NCBI RefSeq assembly: GCF_032854445.1
Contig: NC_088301.1
Coordinates: 2,850,001 to 2,914,000 of the forward strand
Direction of reading: 5' to 3'
Length of the DNA: 64,000 nucleotides
Source: Liolophura sinensis
Taxonomy: Eukaryota; Mollusca; Polyplacophora; Chitonida; Chitonidae
The notes below the pieces were generated by a model. That model ran no database searches and was not told the DNA's origin. It was given only the letters and a program-made list of their open reading frames with translations. The translations under genes were made by a program, and so were the position numbers. Positions 33,131 to 46,528 of this stretch are shown here, in pieces (the first letter of the stretch is position 1; every line of letters starts with the position of its first letter).

Positions 33131-35928
33131 CTAAAACAAAACAGCATTGTCTAAATCAATCCCTTGGGTTTCATACTAAATTTTCATAGATTTTATGAAA
33201 GCTACGTGACTTTGAATGTGTTCTACAGATTGAATCCAGTCAGTTTTGTTCAGAAAGACAATAAATGCTAATAACTAAATACATCCAAAATCATTTTAAT
33301 GATGATTAAACAAGTTCACTTAAACACTGAAGTCAAAGGGACGAATACAAAATAACAAAAATACGTGCAGCCACTAGGCTTTCTGTAATGAATATACCTG
33401 TATGTGTTCGGAAGTGGGCCTTAAGGTGTGAGCTCTTGAAGTAGGTTTTGTTGCAGCCCTTGTGAGTACATCGATGGCTCCTCTTCCGCACATATTCAGG
33501 AGTTGCGATTTCCTCCATTGCCATGCTTTCTCCTGCCATTTTGGCTGGGGCAATTGGACAAAGTTTATCCCGTGGTGATCGTGAGAGGTCTGGTCGGCTG
33601 CAGGCCTGCATGGAATTATCCCCATTGTTTACGACAATGACAATAGGCGGAGGAGCGAAGGGAACCAGCCCCCCCTGCAAAGGGGCGAGCATCACAGGAA
33701 CAGACTGCACTTGTATTTGACTGGAGGATGAAAATGAAGCTGCTGTTGTCATGGCAATGGGCATGGGCATCACTTGTAGTAGTGGGATGCTATTGGCTGA
33801 TGGACTTCCATTCGAAACAGGAGCTGCTACAAAATCTGAGGTAGCCTTGTCATGTGAAATAGTAAAGTTGTTAGAAGGTGCAGATGTTGACGATGAAGAA
33901 TTATGTAGTTGTTCACTTCTTGGTTTTAGTGGGTATGTTGTTAAATGATTAGATCCCTGAGGAACTCTGATTTCTGCTGACACAGTGGATGAATTCAGTG
34001 TTTCCCTAGACGTCTTTGGTGACACAATTACAGACACAGACTGTGATGACTTGACTTGTGTAGTTCCACTTTGGTTAGAGTTGGGAGCTGACAAATTACT
34101 GCATGGAGAGCCACCCATCAGTAACTGTTTAAAACAAATCACAACATTCTAATTATTCCACTGTCTTTAAACAATTTTGACAGATTGTTGTTTAAACTAT
34201 TTGTTTCTTCTCTTTTTTCTTAAGACCAATAGTTATCCAGCTATAATGGGCCATCTAATTACCTCTAAAGTGATATAAGGACTTTGTCGTAGGCACAGTG
34301 GTGACACTGTAGGAAAACACTAAAGTAAGCTTACCTTTGCCAGCCTAGATTCTTTTCGCAAACCAGGGGATACTGTGTGTATGTCGCCGTCCAATGAGTG
34401 CTGCGGTGAGGCCGATCCATTTGACAGCGGGGGTGATGGAGGGAAAACACAGCCCTCAACATCCCTCACATATGGAATGGTACTTGTCTCATACTCAGGT
34501 TCACATTGGGACCTGCTTGGAGAATTCTTGCTCATGGACAACAAAGTTTCCACCGCATCTCTCTCCATGTGACTGTTACATGTTTGAGGATGAACATCAC
34601 TAAGCCTTGGCACCCTTGCCACCTACAAAAAAATTAGTAACACTTGGTGATGCAGCCCAAAACATTGCACACTATAATGGTACTTGACTACCGTACAGCT
34701 GTTACAACAGCCAGAAAGAAAGAAGAAGAAAAAATAAGAACAGAAAAAGAAAAAAGTAAAATAAGAATTTCACAATAGAACAATTCCTCTCTCCAGAAAA
34801 GATAGACTAAAATTACATGTATGTCATTAAAAACTCCACACTTTAACATTCTTTTGAACAAAAGAACTTGAACATGTAAATCTACACGTAGGACTAACAC
34901 ACTGCAACTTCCAATGGTACTAAAACCTTAAAAAATAATGACGATTATTTGCACTATTAAAAGTGTTTAACAAATCCGTGACCCAAAGTGATAAGAAAAG
35001 AATAAGTATGTCATAGTATGGTCAGGCTTGGCTGTAGTATTTGCTTTCCATATAGGGGCATAGGTCACGTGATTGCTCTGCGAACATGTGTAGGGCGAGT
35101 GTACAAGTGCACGCGACCATCACTCGCCCACTGTGAACTAGGTCAACGCATAACCTAAACAAAAACCACATGGACAAGGTTGTCCACAAAAGTTGGTCTG
35201 CAGAAAAACCATCTATATCCACAACAAGGCAATTCTTTCCGCCTGTGTGTTTTTCATATTGCGCAAAGAGTGCAAAATATGGCTCAAAGTACAAATACTG
35301 GATCGAAGTAAGCACATAATAAATTATGCCCACGCCTAAACTGTTGCATATTCAGCAGGTCAAAGGGAGATCACTCACCGAACAGCTGATGAGGGCATGA
35401 TCGTAGTTCTTATTCCAATGTTTACTTGTTAACATTCAAATATTCTTTCAATGAAAGGAAAAGTCAAACCACCAAGGTTGTTGATGCCAAAACGTATAAG
35501 GTTAAATGACCATGATTTAAAGTGAAATGTATACATTAAATGAGATACAGGGCACAACTCGCCCCTAACTTCCACTTTCACTCATCCTAGATGAAGGATT
35601 AGCCGATGCTCATTCTAGGTCACACCCTAATTTTGACCGAGAACTTCCACCACAATAAACCCTTCTGATTGTAATTCAGACGAACATTTCAGTCTTTAAC
35701 AAGCAATAATACACACACAAATCCATCGGTCGAAAAGATTAACGATACCAAGAAAACAACAGGAAATTCAACAGATCATCGATCCGTCAGTCAATGGACT
35801 ATAAATAGGTCTAGAGCGACAGAGAAAACAAAGACCCCTTACAGCGAATATTCACCATTTCTTACCTGAGAAATACCATTAGGGGTTCCTGGCGGTGAGT
35901 CTGGATAAGAATACATGTCGTCCGGCAT
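32820..35928 (-). CDS. KLF10/11: KLF10/KLF11-like (TIEG/Cabut) zinc-finger transcription factor, complete, 4 exons, 462 aa
   Basis: Nuclear repressor of the Sp/KLF family that binds GC/CACCC boxes. Coding exons 35866-35928, 34335-34622, 33398-34124 and 32820-33130 join in phase (1389 bases). Residues 44-52 read AVETLLSMS, the Sin3-interacting helix typical of KLF10/11. Next come a PPSPP segment, a long Ser/Thr-rich region, and a hydrophobic-proline stretch around [12 protein letters not shown]. Three C2H2 fingers follow: C336/C341/H354/H358, C366/C371/H384/H388 and C396/C399/H412/H416. The spacings are 4-12-3, 4-12-3 and 2-12-3, with TGEK linkers. After finger 3, [11 protein letters not shown] is diagnostic of the KLF10/11 branch. 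The length is close to human KLF10 (480). KLF10 versus KLF11 cannot be separated; invertebrates usually have one such gene. Confidence 0.95.
33398..34124 (-). CDS. KLF10/11: KLF coding exon 3 with the repression region and finger 1 (residues 118-360)
   Basis: The acceptor is TTTAAACAG and the donor ACAG|GTATAT. A Ser-rich region, the hydrophobic-proline stretch and finger 1 ([19 protein letters not shown]) end at the HTG linker. The frame extends past the donor into intron with no family similarity. Confidence 0.95.
34335..34622 (-). CDS. KLF10/11: KLF coding exon 2 with the Sin3-interaction motif (residues 22-117)
   Basis: The acceptor is TTTTTTGTAG and the donor AAAG|GTAAGC; 288 bases, phase 0 on both sides. 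It encodes [17 protein letters not shown] and [16 protein letters not shown]. Confidence 0.92.
34623..35865. other. KLF10/11: KLF intron 1
   Basis: 1.24 kb with no exon. An ORF-like minus frame at 35022-35333 has no family similarity. Confidence 0.6.
35866..35928 (-). CDS. KLF10/11: KLF coding exon 1 (residues 1-21)
   Basis: The ATG at 35928-35926 opens [16 protein letters not shown] and the donor is CTCAG|GTAAGA, phase 0. The ATG is the first in the leader and joins in frame to exon 2. Confidence 0.85.
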
Positions 35929-36075
35929 TTTACAGCGATCAGCTTTTCTGCTATTCTAGTAAAGAATATTTTCAAGTTGGGTGCAGCGACTACGACAGCG
36001 TTATTTTGGCGGCGAGGGCGGGGACCTTTTAACCAATCAGAAAAGAGGGGTACGAACACTGTAGCCAATCAGCCA
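35929..36075 (-). promoter_or_regulatory. KLF10/11: KLF 5' UTR and promoter: two CCAAT boxes, GC box, TATA-like site
   Basis: CCAAT motifs lie at 36033-36037 and 36065-36069, a GC box (GGGCGGGG) near 36016-36023, and a TTAAAAGG TATA-like site on the minus strand at about 36032-36025. Two CCAAT boxes 32 bp apart suit NF-Y binding about three DNA turns apart. The start site is probably near 36000. Confidence 0.6.
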
Positions 36076-36079
36076 GCAT

Positions 36080-39000
36080 TGATCATGTGAACACAGTGTG
36101 TTTCGGAAGTAATAGAGCACGTGGCTCTGCGATGTTTATAGCATGTCAATCTCCAACTCGTGGCCATGTTTACATCATGCACAGTCGTCGGATGCAACTA
36201 GAGGTTAACAGTGACTGTATATATGCTACTCGCTCAACCGTTAAGGATCAGTTTGCTCAATACTTTGTCTTCAGATTTTCACTTCACAATTGTCAGGTTT
36301 TAATTTTCAACGCACGCACTATCACATACGTAGTCTGGTACACGTTAGCCTAGATGTGTATGAATACATTTAGGACCTATAAATTACATATGTAGGCCTG
36401 CAACCTAATAGATCTACAATGTAGGCCTACAAGCATTGTATACGCTCAGTGCTACATGCTTTATGCGCAATTGCATAAACTTTGACAAATTGCTAAATGC
36501 AGTTAGTACGGTAGCTAAGTTTTCGCAGATGCGGGATTATTGTATAGGTCTGTTTGTTAGATTAGGCCTATAGCCTATATCTATTCCCTATTTCTTGTTG
36601 CATTTAGATGTGGGACTATAGCCATAGGCGTATTAAACAATAAGGCGAATTTCGTACCTCAGTAGGCTACGTGTGTAAAAGCTACACTTATAATATTTAT
36701 TGGAAGATGACATTAATAAAGGTCGTTCCGTCCTTGTCGGCTTCATCTGAATAGCACGCACAGTGGTGACATGTAGGCCTACATGCACCGATATCTGCAT
36801 GTAGCTATCCTCGGGGTTGATCGTACTCTTCAGAACGATGAAGTTGTCATCTGCATGATGAAATACTGCTGTCTTTGTAGTAAGCTAAAATAGCCCTGGA
36901 CGACAGTACAATGTAGGTCTACGTGCGTGCACACATTAGGTACCGTATTCAATCATTACGCAGTAGGTTAAATAAGAATGTACACTCTTTAACCATGCAG
37001 TCAATGCATCTAAATACGGATTAGCTAACCCGTTAGGTCGTAAATTCATGCAAGGTGTCGCCAGATTTACACGTGGGCTAACGTGTCAGCGAGTGAGTTT
37101 CCAAATATTCAATATAGAATCAAGACACCCGATGTATTTCACGTACAACATCTTGACAGTGCATGTAAGCCTGCTGACAATAAATATAACTTACTTATTT
37201 GTGTTAACGAAGTTATCCAATGTAGGGATTGAGTTTATTAAATGAGAACCATGTCATAGAAAATCGTCCATATGGCAATAAACTAAACCCCTTCATTGAC
37301 GCGCATGGTGACGTAACTGTTTAAATCTGTAACAGAGAGCGTCACGTGGATCATGCGGCTGTCAGGTGCCCGAGGTGTAAAATGCAGTCTACATTAACAT
37401 TTAATCTACATTTTTCGATATCAATAAATCTGATAAAAACGTTGGATTATCGATATGGAATTGTCAATAATGATAAATGGTTGTGTTGAAGATCTCTTGT
37501 TTTCCACCAATACAAGGGTAGCATACCTGTATATGTCACATATGGAAAAGTTTGTGAGTAACATGCCAAATGTTGCTGGGTTAAGCCCGAGGCGCCGGTT
37601 TGCTCTATCCAAAAGAACAGACCTTCAGGATGAATGCACATATAAGTGAAAAAATCTTGAATACGGCGTTAAACAATAATCAAATAAATAATATCGATAT
37701 TGGTGAAAGACAGATAGGTGGTTTAACCTAGGCCCCATGAGCAGTAAGAGTCATCAAATCACTGTCCACGACGTGTGGGAATAAACCTAGCGATTGTATG
37801 AAGAAAATGAGCCATGACCACTCAGTCAGGACCACGACTCACTATATAATATGCATAAATAATTATTAATATCGATAATTCATTTCTCGAATTCCTCCCA
37901 TGCACAGAGTTGCAGCTTCAACCTTGACCTTTTATACAGTTGGAATGTGGTTTGTGTTAGACGTCGTTTTGTCTGTTGGCTTTGCAACCTTTGACCTGGG
38001 ACGTCCATCTTGGTTGACGGCCGGTATACCAATGTCTATTTTGACGGGTATGGACTTATATATAGTTTACTTTTATTATTTTTTTTCCTTTCTAAGTTAG
38101 TCTGATGTAACTATATACTTGCCATGCATATATATGGGCCTACTTGCCGTGTATGCCTGCATATATTTATCTGCTCATTGGGATGACAGTGCTACACTTA
38201 TCGCCAACCCCTCTATTATTAAGTTGTTTTTACAGCACATTTATCTTTTACTGCTGAAGTCCTTCAATCTCATTGGTATACCCTGCTGCCAGTTATTTTA
38301 CCTCATTACTATGAACGACTGTTTATTCTAACAACCATAGATTGCTCCCCCCCCCCCACCCCCACCCACCCCCCCAACACTTCAACAACCTCACAACTTT
38401 CTACACCCATTGCTCTTTTCATTGGCTACCTCCACTACATCATTAATCCTCAATCTATAACTGTGCTGAGGCCTCTAATGTTTGTTTGTGTAACTGAATT
38501 GTATATATACACTAGCGAATTGTGTGACTTTTTACATATCCTGAAGATCTCGAAATACTGAACGTCAAATATGCCACTTCTCTATGTATCTATGATTTTG
38601 CTCTACGCTATATAAGATTATTGGAAGTTCAGCAAGTTTTTGAAATGTAAACTCCCCGCCCTCTGTTAAACACACGCCGTGATGTTGCCTTTGTGGCAGT
38701 AACCTGACGACGACACTCGGCTCAGTCTTCCACACTAGTTGAAATTAGACAAATTATACAGGAAACGTTCACCAGTAACTTGGTTCCCAAAGGGTGATGT
38801 CGGATTACCCCGGTCGACCCAACCACGAAGACGACCGCCATCGTACATGTATACATGGACATTTTTAAGAAAGTAACTGAACGTCAAATATGCCACATAT
38901 AAGTAACATTTAGAAATATAAGTAACATTTAGAAAAAAAATTTAAATGTAATATGGTAAGATCTGACGTGGGTATAGGGTCTATAAATTAATGGGTAAAC

Positions 39001-41100
39001 TGTATAACATATAACATTCATGTTACATGGTTATTAGGTACAGTCTATATGCGATGTTACGCACGAAAGGTTGATTTACGTTCTATTGTATGAACAAATA
39101 TAGTAGGATGAAAGTGCCTTTCACTGTTATCGATTTCCATCGATAACAAAACCATGAATCCAAGAAAAAAATGTAAGCAATGCACAATTAAGAGGATCGC
39201 TACATTGAAGGGATGAAAATTGTATCGTTCACAGCCGGCACTCTTTGGAAGGGGTATAAAAACCATACGGTGAAGGCGGTACATATAATCTTGCCACATT
39301 ATGCGCATGGAGCCCCAACTGATTAACAAATATCGTCCCGGAATTTATGTTTTATGTTATACAAGTGCCTATAAATACTTTCTTAAAACTGAATATGTTA
39401 TGCATATAACTTTAATAATGTTAAATCAAACATTTTGGCAGTGATACAGGAGAAGACGGTTATATTGTTAGGTATATATTACTTTCTAATATTTAGAAAT
39501 TGCACTTAAACAAAATGATTAGAATATGTTGTAACATTATATCTTATGTGAATTAGATATTGTGTCCGGTATTATATAAATGTTCAATGTTTATCACGGC
39601 ACGTACATTTTTGTTGTGAAAATGTATCACCACAACTGTATTGACACACAAACGTGTACACATACTTTAAAAATGACGATCTGTGGACTGCATGCATGGT
39701 CTGATCGAGCTAACTAGAAGGTGAATCAGATCAAATAATACGTAAGATTTTTCGTCATCGTGATGGTAGCACAATGTAATATGTTTTAAGATGAATAAAT
39801 AAATATACCCGAACTTATTGGAAGGCGGTTTTCCAACTTTCCATCATATTTTTTCTAATCACTTATATAGTTGTTTATTTATACATAAACAATCGCATGA
39901 GGTCAGTTGGCAAATAAAAAATATACTGCGTGCAATATATATGTATATGTTCCAGTTCGAAGGTCCTCCATGCATGCTTTTATTTAGCCTGTACGTCTAT
40001 CTATATACATGTACACATGCAGGCCGTGTCTTCCACCATATGCCTACATGTATACATGCGTGCATGTTTAGTATGACTGTACTCTTAGCTTATAGGCCAT
40101 GTTTATAGACAAGACCTATCCGAACTGTTCCACTAGGGTAAATCTGCTGTACATACAGGCCTAACCGTCTTTATAATGCTATAGCCCGACCTGATGACCG
40201 AAGCTGACACCGGCAGTGGGTCATGTGTACATTTTGATACGAAATTATATGGTGCTATATAGAGATGACCGTGCTGGACTTTGGACCCAGGCGTTTTGTA
40301 ATAATCTATATAGGTCCTACGTAGGTTGTTGCATGGGTGTATATTATCTGTGTTTCTTGTGTTGGACCTCTCGCATGGCGCCCTGGTACACGCGACCCCC
40401 GCACACGCGAGGATATGTAGACATGTAGCTGCAAACATGCATGCAAACACCTATAGGCCTATAATTGTATACTGGGAAGGAAAAATGTCTTAAAGGTTCC
40501 TCAGAGTGGATCATACACAGAACCACGTTTGACTCTCTGAAGAACCGTTTCAGAAAGGTTCTTCGAAGAGCCCCTAGCTATTAAAACAAACGTTCATGAA
40601 AAAAATATAAGAAATGAAAACCGATAATGTAAGGCACCGAACAGGAATGGTTCTTCAAAGATTCTGCAGTCGTTCTCCCATAATCTATCTGATAATATTC
40701 CTCTTTTATTAACCACCTTGAAATATAAAAACAACGAATATTGCTGTAAGGCAATTCAATCATCTTACATCGATACAGGGTATATGTTCGTACATGCAAG
40801 TCTGAGAAGCAAATATACTGTAGCCCTTCCTCACATGTCATCAGTGAAGTTCAAAGCTGAATATCGAACTGTTAACTGGGAGCCAACTTTACGTATCTGT
40901 TGTCAATTTGTGCTTTTACTATTGCACTTACAGGTTCCAAAATTAGGACACGCACACTTTGCGATGTGACACACCTAATGATAACCAGTAGTTCTAACGC
41001 TAGTTGTCGAACATGCAGGTGAATGTAAATTATAATTTTTAAGTGTATTTATAATTAAATTTATAATTTTAACCTTTAACACAGGTACGCAAGAGAACAG
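36080..41100. other. Intergenic, no gene seen
   Basis: 5 kb of AT-rich spacer with many TAGGCCTA and TACATGTA palindromes. A C-rich run lies at 38347-38375 and a SINE tail fragment at 37640-37690. The block 40490-40670 repeats GGTTCTTC/GAAGAACC-like strings and may be a decayed MITE. All open frames are under 105 codons and unsupported. Confidence 0.5.
37640..37690 (+). mobile_element. SINE tail fragment
   Basis: ATAAGTGAAAAAATCTTGAA, ACGGCGTTAAACAATAATCA and AATAAATAA match a SINE 3' end in plus orientation. The GTTAAACAATAATC form differs from family A, so it may be a related subfamily. Confidence 0.6.
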
Positions 41101-41105
41101 TCTGT

Positions 41106-41315
41106 TCATTTGATTGGTGTTTTACGCTATACTCAAGAATATTTCAATTCTATACGATATACAGTGTGAGGAAACTGTGTAGAACCCGGGAGAAATCAAC
41201 GACCATCAGAAACATTCTGACAGACCTTCCCACGTACGACAGGGGAGGAAGACAACCGGAGTTGGACTGCATTGGTAAGAGACTTCTGGACCAATGTTTT
41301 GCCCAAGCCCCTATA
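41106..41315 (-). mobile_element. SINE family A, diverged
   Basis: TTTGATTGGTGTTTTACGC, CTCAAGAATATTTCA and CTTCCCACGTACG-type blocks, then GACTGCATTGGTAAGAGAC. Several internal deletions. Confidence 0.8.
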
Positions 41316-42202
41316 CGAAAAGTTACCGGATATGGTTAACTATATGTAGAATCTATTGGATAACGAACATCGTTGAATATAGTTCTACTCTGGATCGAGA
41401 ACCACAGTTTACGATTAACTTAGGACACGATATAGCCTCACCGAGTGCTTCACGTTACATATTAAGTGGCCTCATTCCGCAATCATCTCATTCAGGCCAC
41501 ACAAAGGCCTTTATTTTTGTTAATCCTCCATATACTAGCTGTCCATCTTTAATTAATTATAACCTTACAGGTATTAGCTTACACAACATATACATGTATG
41601 TGCGTACGTGTTATTTCTATATTGTTGTACCCTCTTCCTGAAGTACAGACTTTATCAGACTTTAAAACTGGCTTAGTGTTCAGTACGTGGGACGTCGCAA
41701 ACAATGTGGGTTTGCAAAAAATTTTAGAGGTTAAGTCTACAGGCAAACTGGCGTATTAAGTATTCAGGACAACGGCTTGGACTTGGAAAAAATTACGTAA
41801 TTACATGAGGGATGATCAGAGCATTGCTAATGGGCTTTTTAAATTCAGATATAATGCGGTGGATTTGTTTCCTGAAGGAAATGGATAATATTATACTATT
41901 TATATCATGGGATGATTGTATCTGCACATTAGAGAAAAAACATATGACACTATGCTTTAGATCAAAGCTCAATAGACTCAATTACACCGTAGTGTTAAGA
42001 TGTGTCTTAACTGGATTTATTTCGGTAAACAAGACCAGCACATTGAGTATATACACTACGGACATACAGTCGTTATATATCAGATAAGAGTGTGAATCAA
42101 TATCAGTGATGCCGAACAAAATTTTGATTCCAATAAAATTCAAATTATGTGAAACATGCAATTTCACATGCCCTGTGTGTGACTACCACTATACTGATCA
42201 GA

Positions 42203-42350
42203 TTTATTTATTTGATTGGTGTTTTACGCCGTACTCAATAATATTTCATTTATACGACGGAGGCCAGAACTATGGTGGGAGGAAACCGGACAGAGCCCGG
42301 TGGAAACCCACGGCCATCCGCAGGTTGCTGGCAGATCTTCCCACGTACTA
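42203..42350 (-). mobile_element. SINE family A, 5'-truncated
   Basis: Tail, central body and CCACGGCCATCCGCAGGTTG are intact. It stops at CTTCCCACGTAC without a head, the same truncation point as the copies at 3949 and close to that at 53649. Confidence 0.88.
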
Positions 42351-42655
42351 CTGATAAAATTAAAAGGTATATAAATACATATAGCATCACGTTTGGCTGA
42401 ATACTGCTTGCATGTACTAAAGCAATAGTGAAATTCATAAAAACTTTGACCATTGTTTACCAATTTCTTAATTCCAGATATATATTCCCGTCACTATAAT
42501 ATACTGAACATTAATCATTGGCAGCGATAAACTCTGAACTCAAAGAGGCCTAATCCCTCAAAAACCAAATCATCTACACTCAACCAAATACCACCATGAA
42601 GCCACCATGCAAACAGCCGATAACATTCGAGTGACTAGTGTTCTTTCTTGTTTTA

Positions 42656-45600
42656 GAGAGAACCGTCAAACATGCATAAACAATGATAACAGACAAGCTC
42701 ACGCATCTAAGTACTAAACTAAAACCGTCAAACATACACGGAAACCACTAAACTATGATAGCAGACAAGCTCACGCATCTAAGTACTAAACTGGAACCGT
42801 CAAACATGCACGGAAACCACTAAATTATGATAGCAGACAAGCTCACGCATCTAAGTGCTAAACTGGAACCGTCAAACATGCACGGAAACCACTAAACTAT
42901 GATAGCAGACAAGGTCACCATCTAAGTACTAAACTGGAACCGTCAAACAAGCATGGAAACCACTAAATTATGATAGCAGACAAGCTCATCCATCTAAGTA
43001 CTGGAACCGTCAAACATGCACGGAAACCACTAAATTATGATAGCAGACAAGCTCTCCATCTAAGTACTAAACTGGAACCGTCAAACATGCACGGAAACCA
43101 CTAAATTATGATAGCAGACAAGCTCACCATCTAAGTACTAAACTGGAACCGTCAAACATGCACGGAAACCACTAAACTATGACAGCAGACAAGCTCACGC
43201 ATCTAAATACTAAACTGGAACCGTCAAACATGCACGGAAACCACTAAATTATGACAACAGACAAGCTCACGCATCTAAGTACTAAACTGGAACCGCCAAA
43301 CATGCACGGAAACCACTAAATTATGATAGCAGACAAGCTCACCCATCTAAGTACTAAACTGGAACCGTCAAACATGCACGGAAACCACTAAATTATGATA
43401 GCAGACAAGCTCACGCATCTAAGTACTAAACTGGAACCGTCAAACATGCACGGAAACCACTAAATTATGACAACAGACAAGATCACGCATCTAAGTACTA
43501 AACTGGAACCGCCAAACATGCACGGAAACCACTAAATTATGATAGCAGACAAGCTCACCCATCTAAGTACTAAACTGGAACCGTCAAACATGCACGGAAA
43601 CCACTAAATTATGATAGCAGACAAGCTCTCCATCTAAGTACTAAACTGGAACCGTCAAACATGCACGGAAACCACTAAATTATGATAACAGACAAGCTCA
43701 CGCATCTAAGTACTAAACTGGAACCGTCAAACATGCACGGAAACCACTAAACTATGACAGCAGACAAGCTCACGCATCTAAATACTAAACTGGAACCGTC
43801 AAACATGCACGGAAACCACTAGATTATGACAACAGACAAGCTCACGCATCTAAGTACTAAACTGGAACCGTCAAACATGCACGGAAACCACTAAATTATG
43901 ACAACAGACAAGATCACGCATCTAAGTACTAAACTGGAACCGTCAAACATGCACGGAAACCACTAAATTATGATAGCAGACAAGCTCATCCATCTAAGTA
44001 CTAAACTGGAACCGTCAAACATGCACGGAAACCACTAAATTATGATAGCAGACAAGCTCTCCATCTAAGTACTAAACTGGAACCGTCAAACATGCACGGA
44101 AACCACTAAATTATGATAACAGACAAGCTCACGCATCTAAGTACTAAACTGGAACCGTCAAACATGCACGGAAACCACTAAACTATGACAGCAGACAAGC
44201 TCACGCATCTAAATACTAAACTGGAACCCTCAAACATGCACGGAAACCACTAGATTATGACAACAGACAAGCTCACGCATCTAAGTACTAAACTGGAACC
44301 GTCAAACATGCACGGAAACCACTAAATTATGACAACAGACAAGATCACGCATCTAAGTACTAAACTGGAACCGTCTAACATGCACGGAAACCACTAAATT
44401 ATGATAGCAGACAAGCTCATCCATCTAAGTACTAAACTGGAACCGTCAAACATGCACGGAAACCACTAAATTATGATAGCAGACAAGCTCTCCATCTAAG
44501 TACTAAACTGGAACCGTCAAACATGCACGGAAACCACTAAACTATGACAGCAGACAAGCTCACGCATCTAAGTACTAAACTGGAACCGTCAAACATGCAC
44601 GGAAACCACTAGATTATGACAACAGACAAGCTCACGCATCTAAGTACTAAACTGGAACCGTCAAACATGCACGGAAACCACTAAATTATGATAACAGACA
44701 AGCTCACGCATCTAAGTACTAAACTGGAACCGTCAAACATGCACGGAAACCACTAAATTATGATAGCAGACAAGCTCACGCATCTAAGTACTAAACTGGA
44801 ACCGTCAAACATGCACGGAAACCACTAAATTATGATAGCAGACAAGCTCACGCATCTAAGTACTAAACTGGAACCGTCAAACATGCACGGAAACCACTAA
44901 ATTATGATAGCAGACAAGCTCTCCATCTAAGTACTAAACTGGAACCGTCAAACATGCACGGAAACCACTAAACTATGACAGCAGACAGGCTCACGCATCT
45001 AAATACTAAACTGGAACCGTCAAACATGCACGGAAACCACTAAATTATGACAACAGACAAGATCACGCATCTAAGTACTAAACTGGAACCGCCAAACATA
45101 CACGGAAACCACTAAATTATGATAGCAGACAAGCTCACGCATCTAAGTACTAAACTGGAACCGTCAAACATGCACGGAAACCACTAAATTATGATAGCAG
45201 ACAAGCTCACGCATCTAAGTACTAAACTGGAACCGTCAAACATGCACGGAAACCACTAAATTATGATAGCAGACAAGCTCACCATTTAAGTACTAAACTG
45301 GAACCGTCAAACATGCACGGAAACCACTAAATTATGATAGCAGATAAGCTCACGCATCTAAGTACTAAACTGGAACCGTCAAACATGCACGGAAACCACT
45401 AGATTATGATAGCAGACAAGCTCACGCATCTAAGTACTAAACTGGAACCGTCAAACATGCACGGAAACCACTAGATTATGATAGCAGATAAGCTCTCCAT
45501 CTAAGTACTAAATTGGAACCGTCAAACATGCACGGAAACCACTAAATTATGATAGCAGACAAGCTCACCATCTAAGTACTAAACTGGAACCGTCAAACAT

Positions 45601-46121
45601 GCAGGGAAACCACTAAATTATGATAACAGACAAGCTCACGCATCTAAGTACTAAACTGGAACCGTCAAACATGCACGGAAACCATAAAATTATGATAACA
45701 GACAAGCTCATCCATCTAAGTACTAAACTGAAACCGTCAAACATGCACGGAAACCACTAGATTATGATAGCAGATAAGCTCTCCATCTAAGTACTAAATT
45801 GGAACCGTCAAACATGCACGGAAACCACTAAATTATGATAGCAGACAAGCTCACCATCTAAGTACTAAACTGGAACCGTCAAACATGCAGGGAAACCACT
45901 AAATTATGATAACAGACAAGCTCACGCATCTAAGTACTAAACTGGAACCGTCAAACATGCACGGAAACCATAAAATTATGATAACAGACAAGCTCATCCA
46001 TCTAAGTACTAAACTGAAACCGTCAAACATGCACGGAAACCACTAAATTATGACAACAGACAAGATCACGCATCTAAGTACTAAATTGGAACCGTCAAAA
46101 ATGCACGGAAACCACTAAATG
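42656..46121. repeat. Satellite-like array, about 72-bp monomer, about 48 copies, with higher-order structure
   Basis: The monomer contains GTACTAAACTGGAACCGTCA, AACATGCACGGAAACCACTA and AATTATGATAGCAGACAAGC. Copies are mostly over 90% alike. A variant marker (CTCTCCATC instead of CTCACGCATC) falls at 43052, 43626, 44057, 44489, 44919, 45493 and 45779. That gives spacings of 574, 431, 432, 430, 574 and 286, i.e. 8, 6, 6, 6, 8 and 4 monomers. Neighbouring variants (GACAACAGACAAGATCACG, AAATACTAAAC, AGATTATG) recur in the same order within the period. Confidence 0.93.
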
Positions 46122-46215
46122 GGAACACAAATGCTCAAAGAAAAGCTACTTAGATCATATAAACACACACATTTAACACAGACATAAGCATAGAGCCACC
46201 AAAATGAAATACACG

Positions 46216-46528
46216 TATGTATGCTTGGGGTTTCATGTCCTACTTAACATTTTTTCACATGACGACAAGGAGTCATTAGGTGTGTGTACATATATAGGCC
46301 TACTGTCTTCTTGTCGCAGGGCGAGCCCATGCCGCAAAAGTGTTCTCGCCTTTCAAATACTGTATCTTGTTGAAGACATCAGGCATGACACCCCAACCAG
46401 TCAACAGGTAAACGGGCCGACTAGTCCTGTTTCTTTGCTCTAATCTCTCGGTGCTAAGCACAAAGCGAGGCAGCAGCAACTAGCATTTTTAAAGCCTTTG
46501 GTATATGTTCTGACCCGGGTTTGATAAA
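46216..46528. mobile_element. Interspersed element family B, copy 1
   Basis: Shares an ordered set of blocks with 52098-52371: GTATGCTTGGGGTTT, TTTTTCACATGACGACAAGG, TCATTAGGTGTG, CCTGTTTCTTTGCTC, GTGCTAAGCACAAAGCGAGG and TTTGGTAT...GACC(C/T)GGGTTTG. It starts 95 bp past the satellite edge. It is probably a SINE or MITE. Confidence 0.7.

Noticed and set aside
33333-34142. 269-codon minus frame taken as a whole gene
   Set aside because: Its core is KLF exon 3 (33398-34124). The ends run through the splice acceptor and donor into introns.
42656-46121. CRISPR-like array
   Set aside because: Monomers are contiguous and near identical with no unique spacers, and the genome is eukaryotic.
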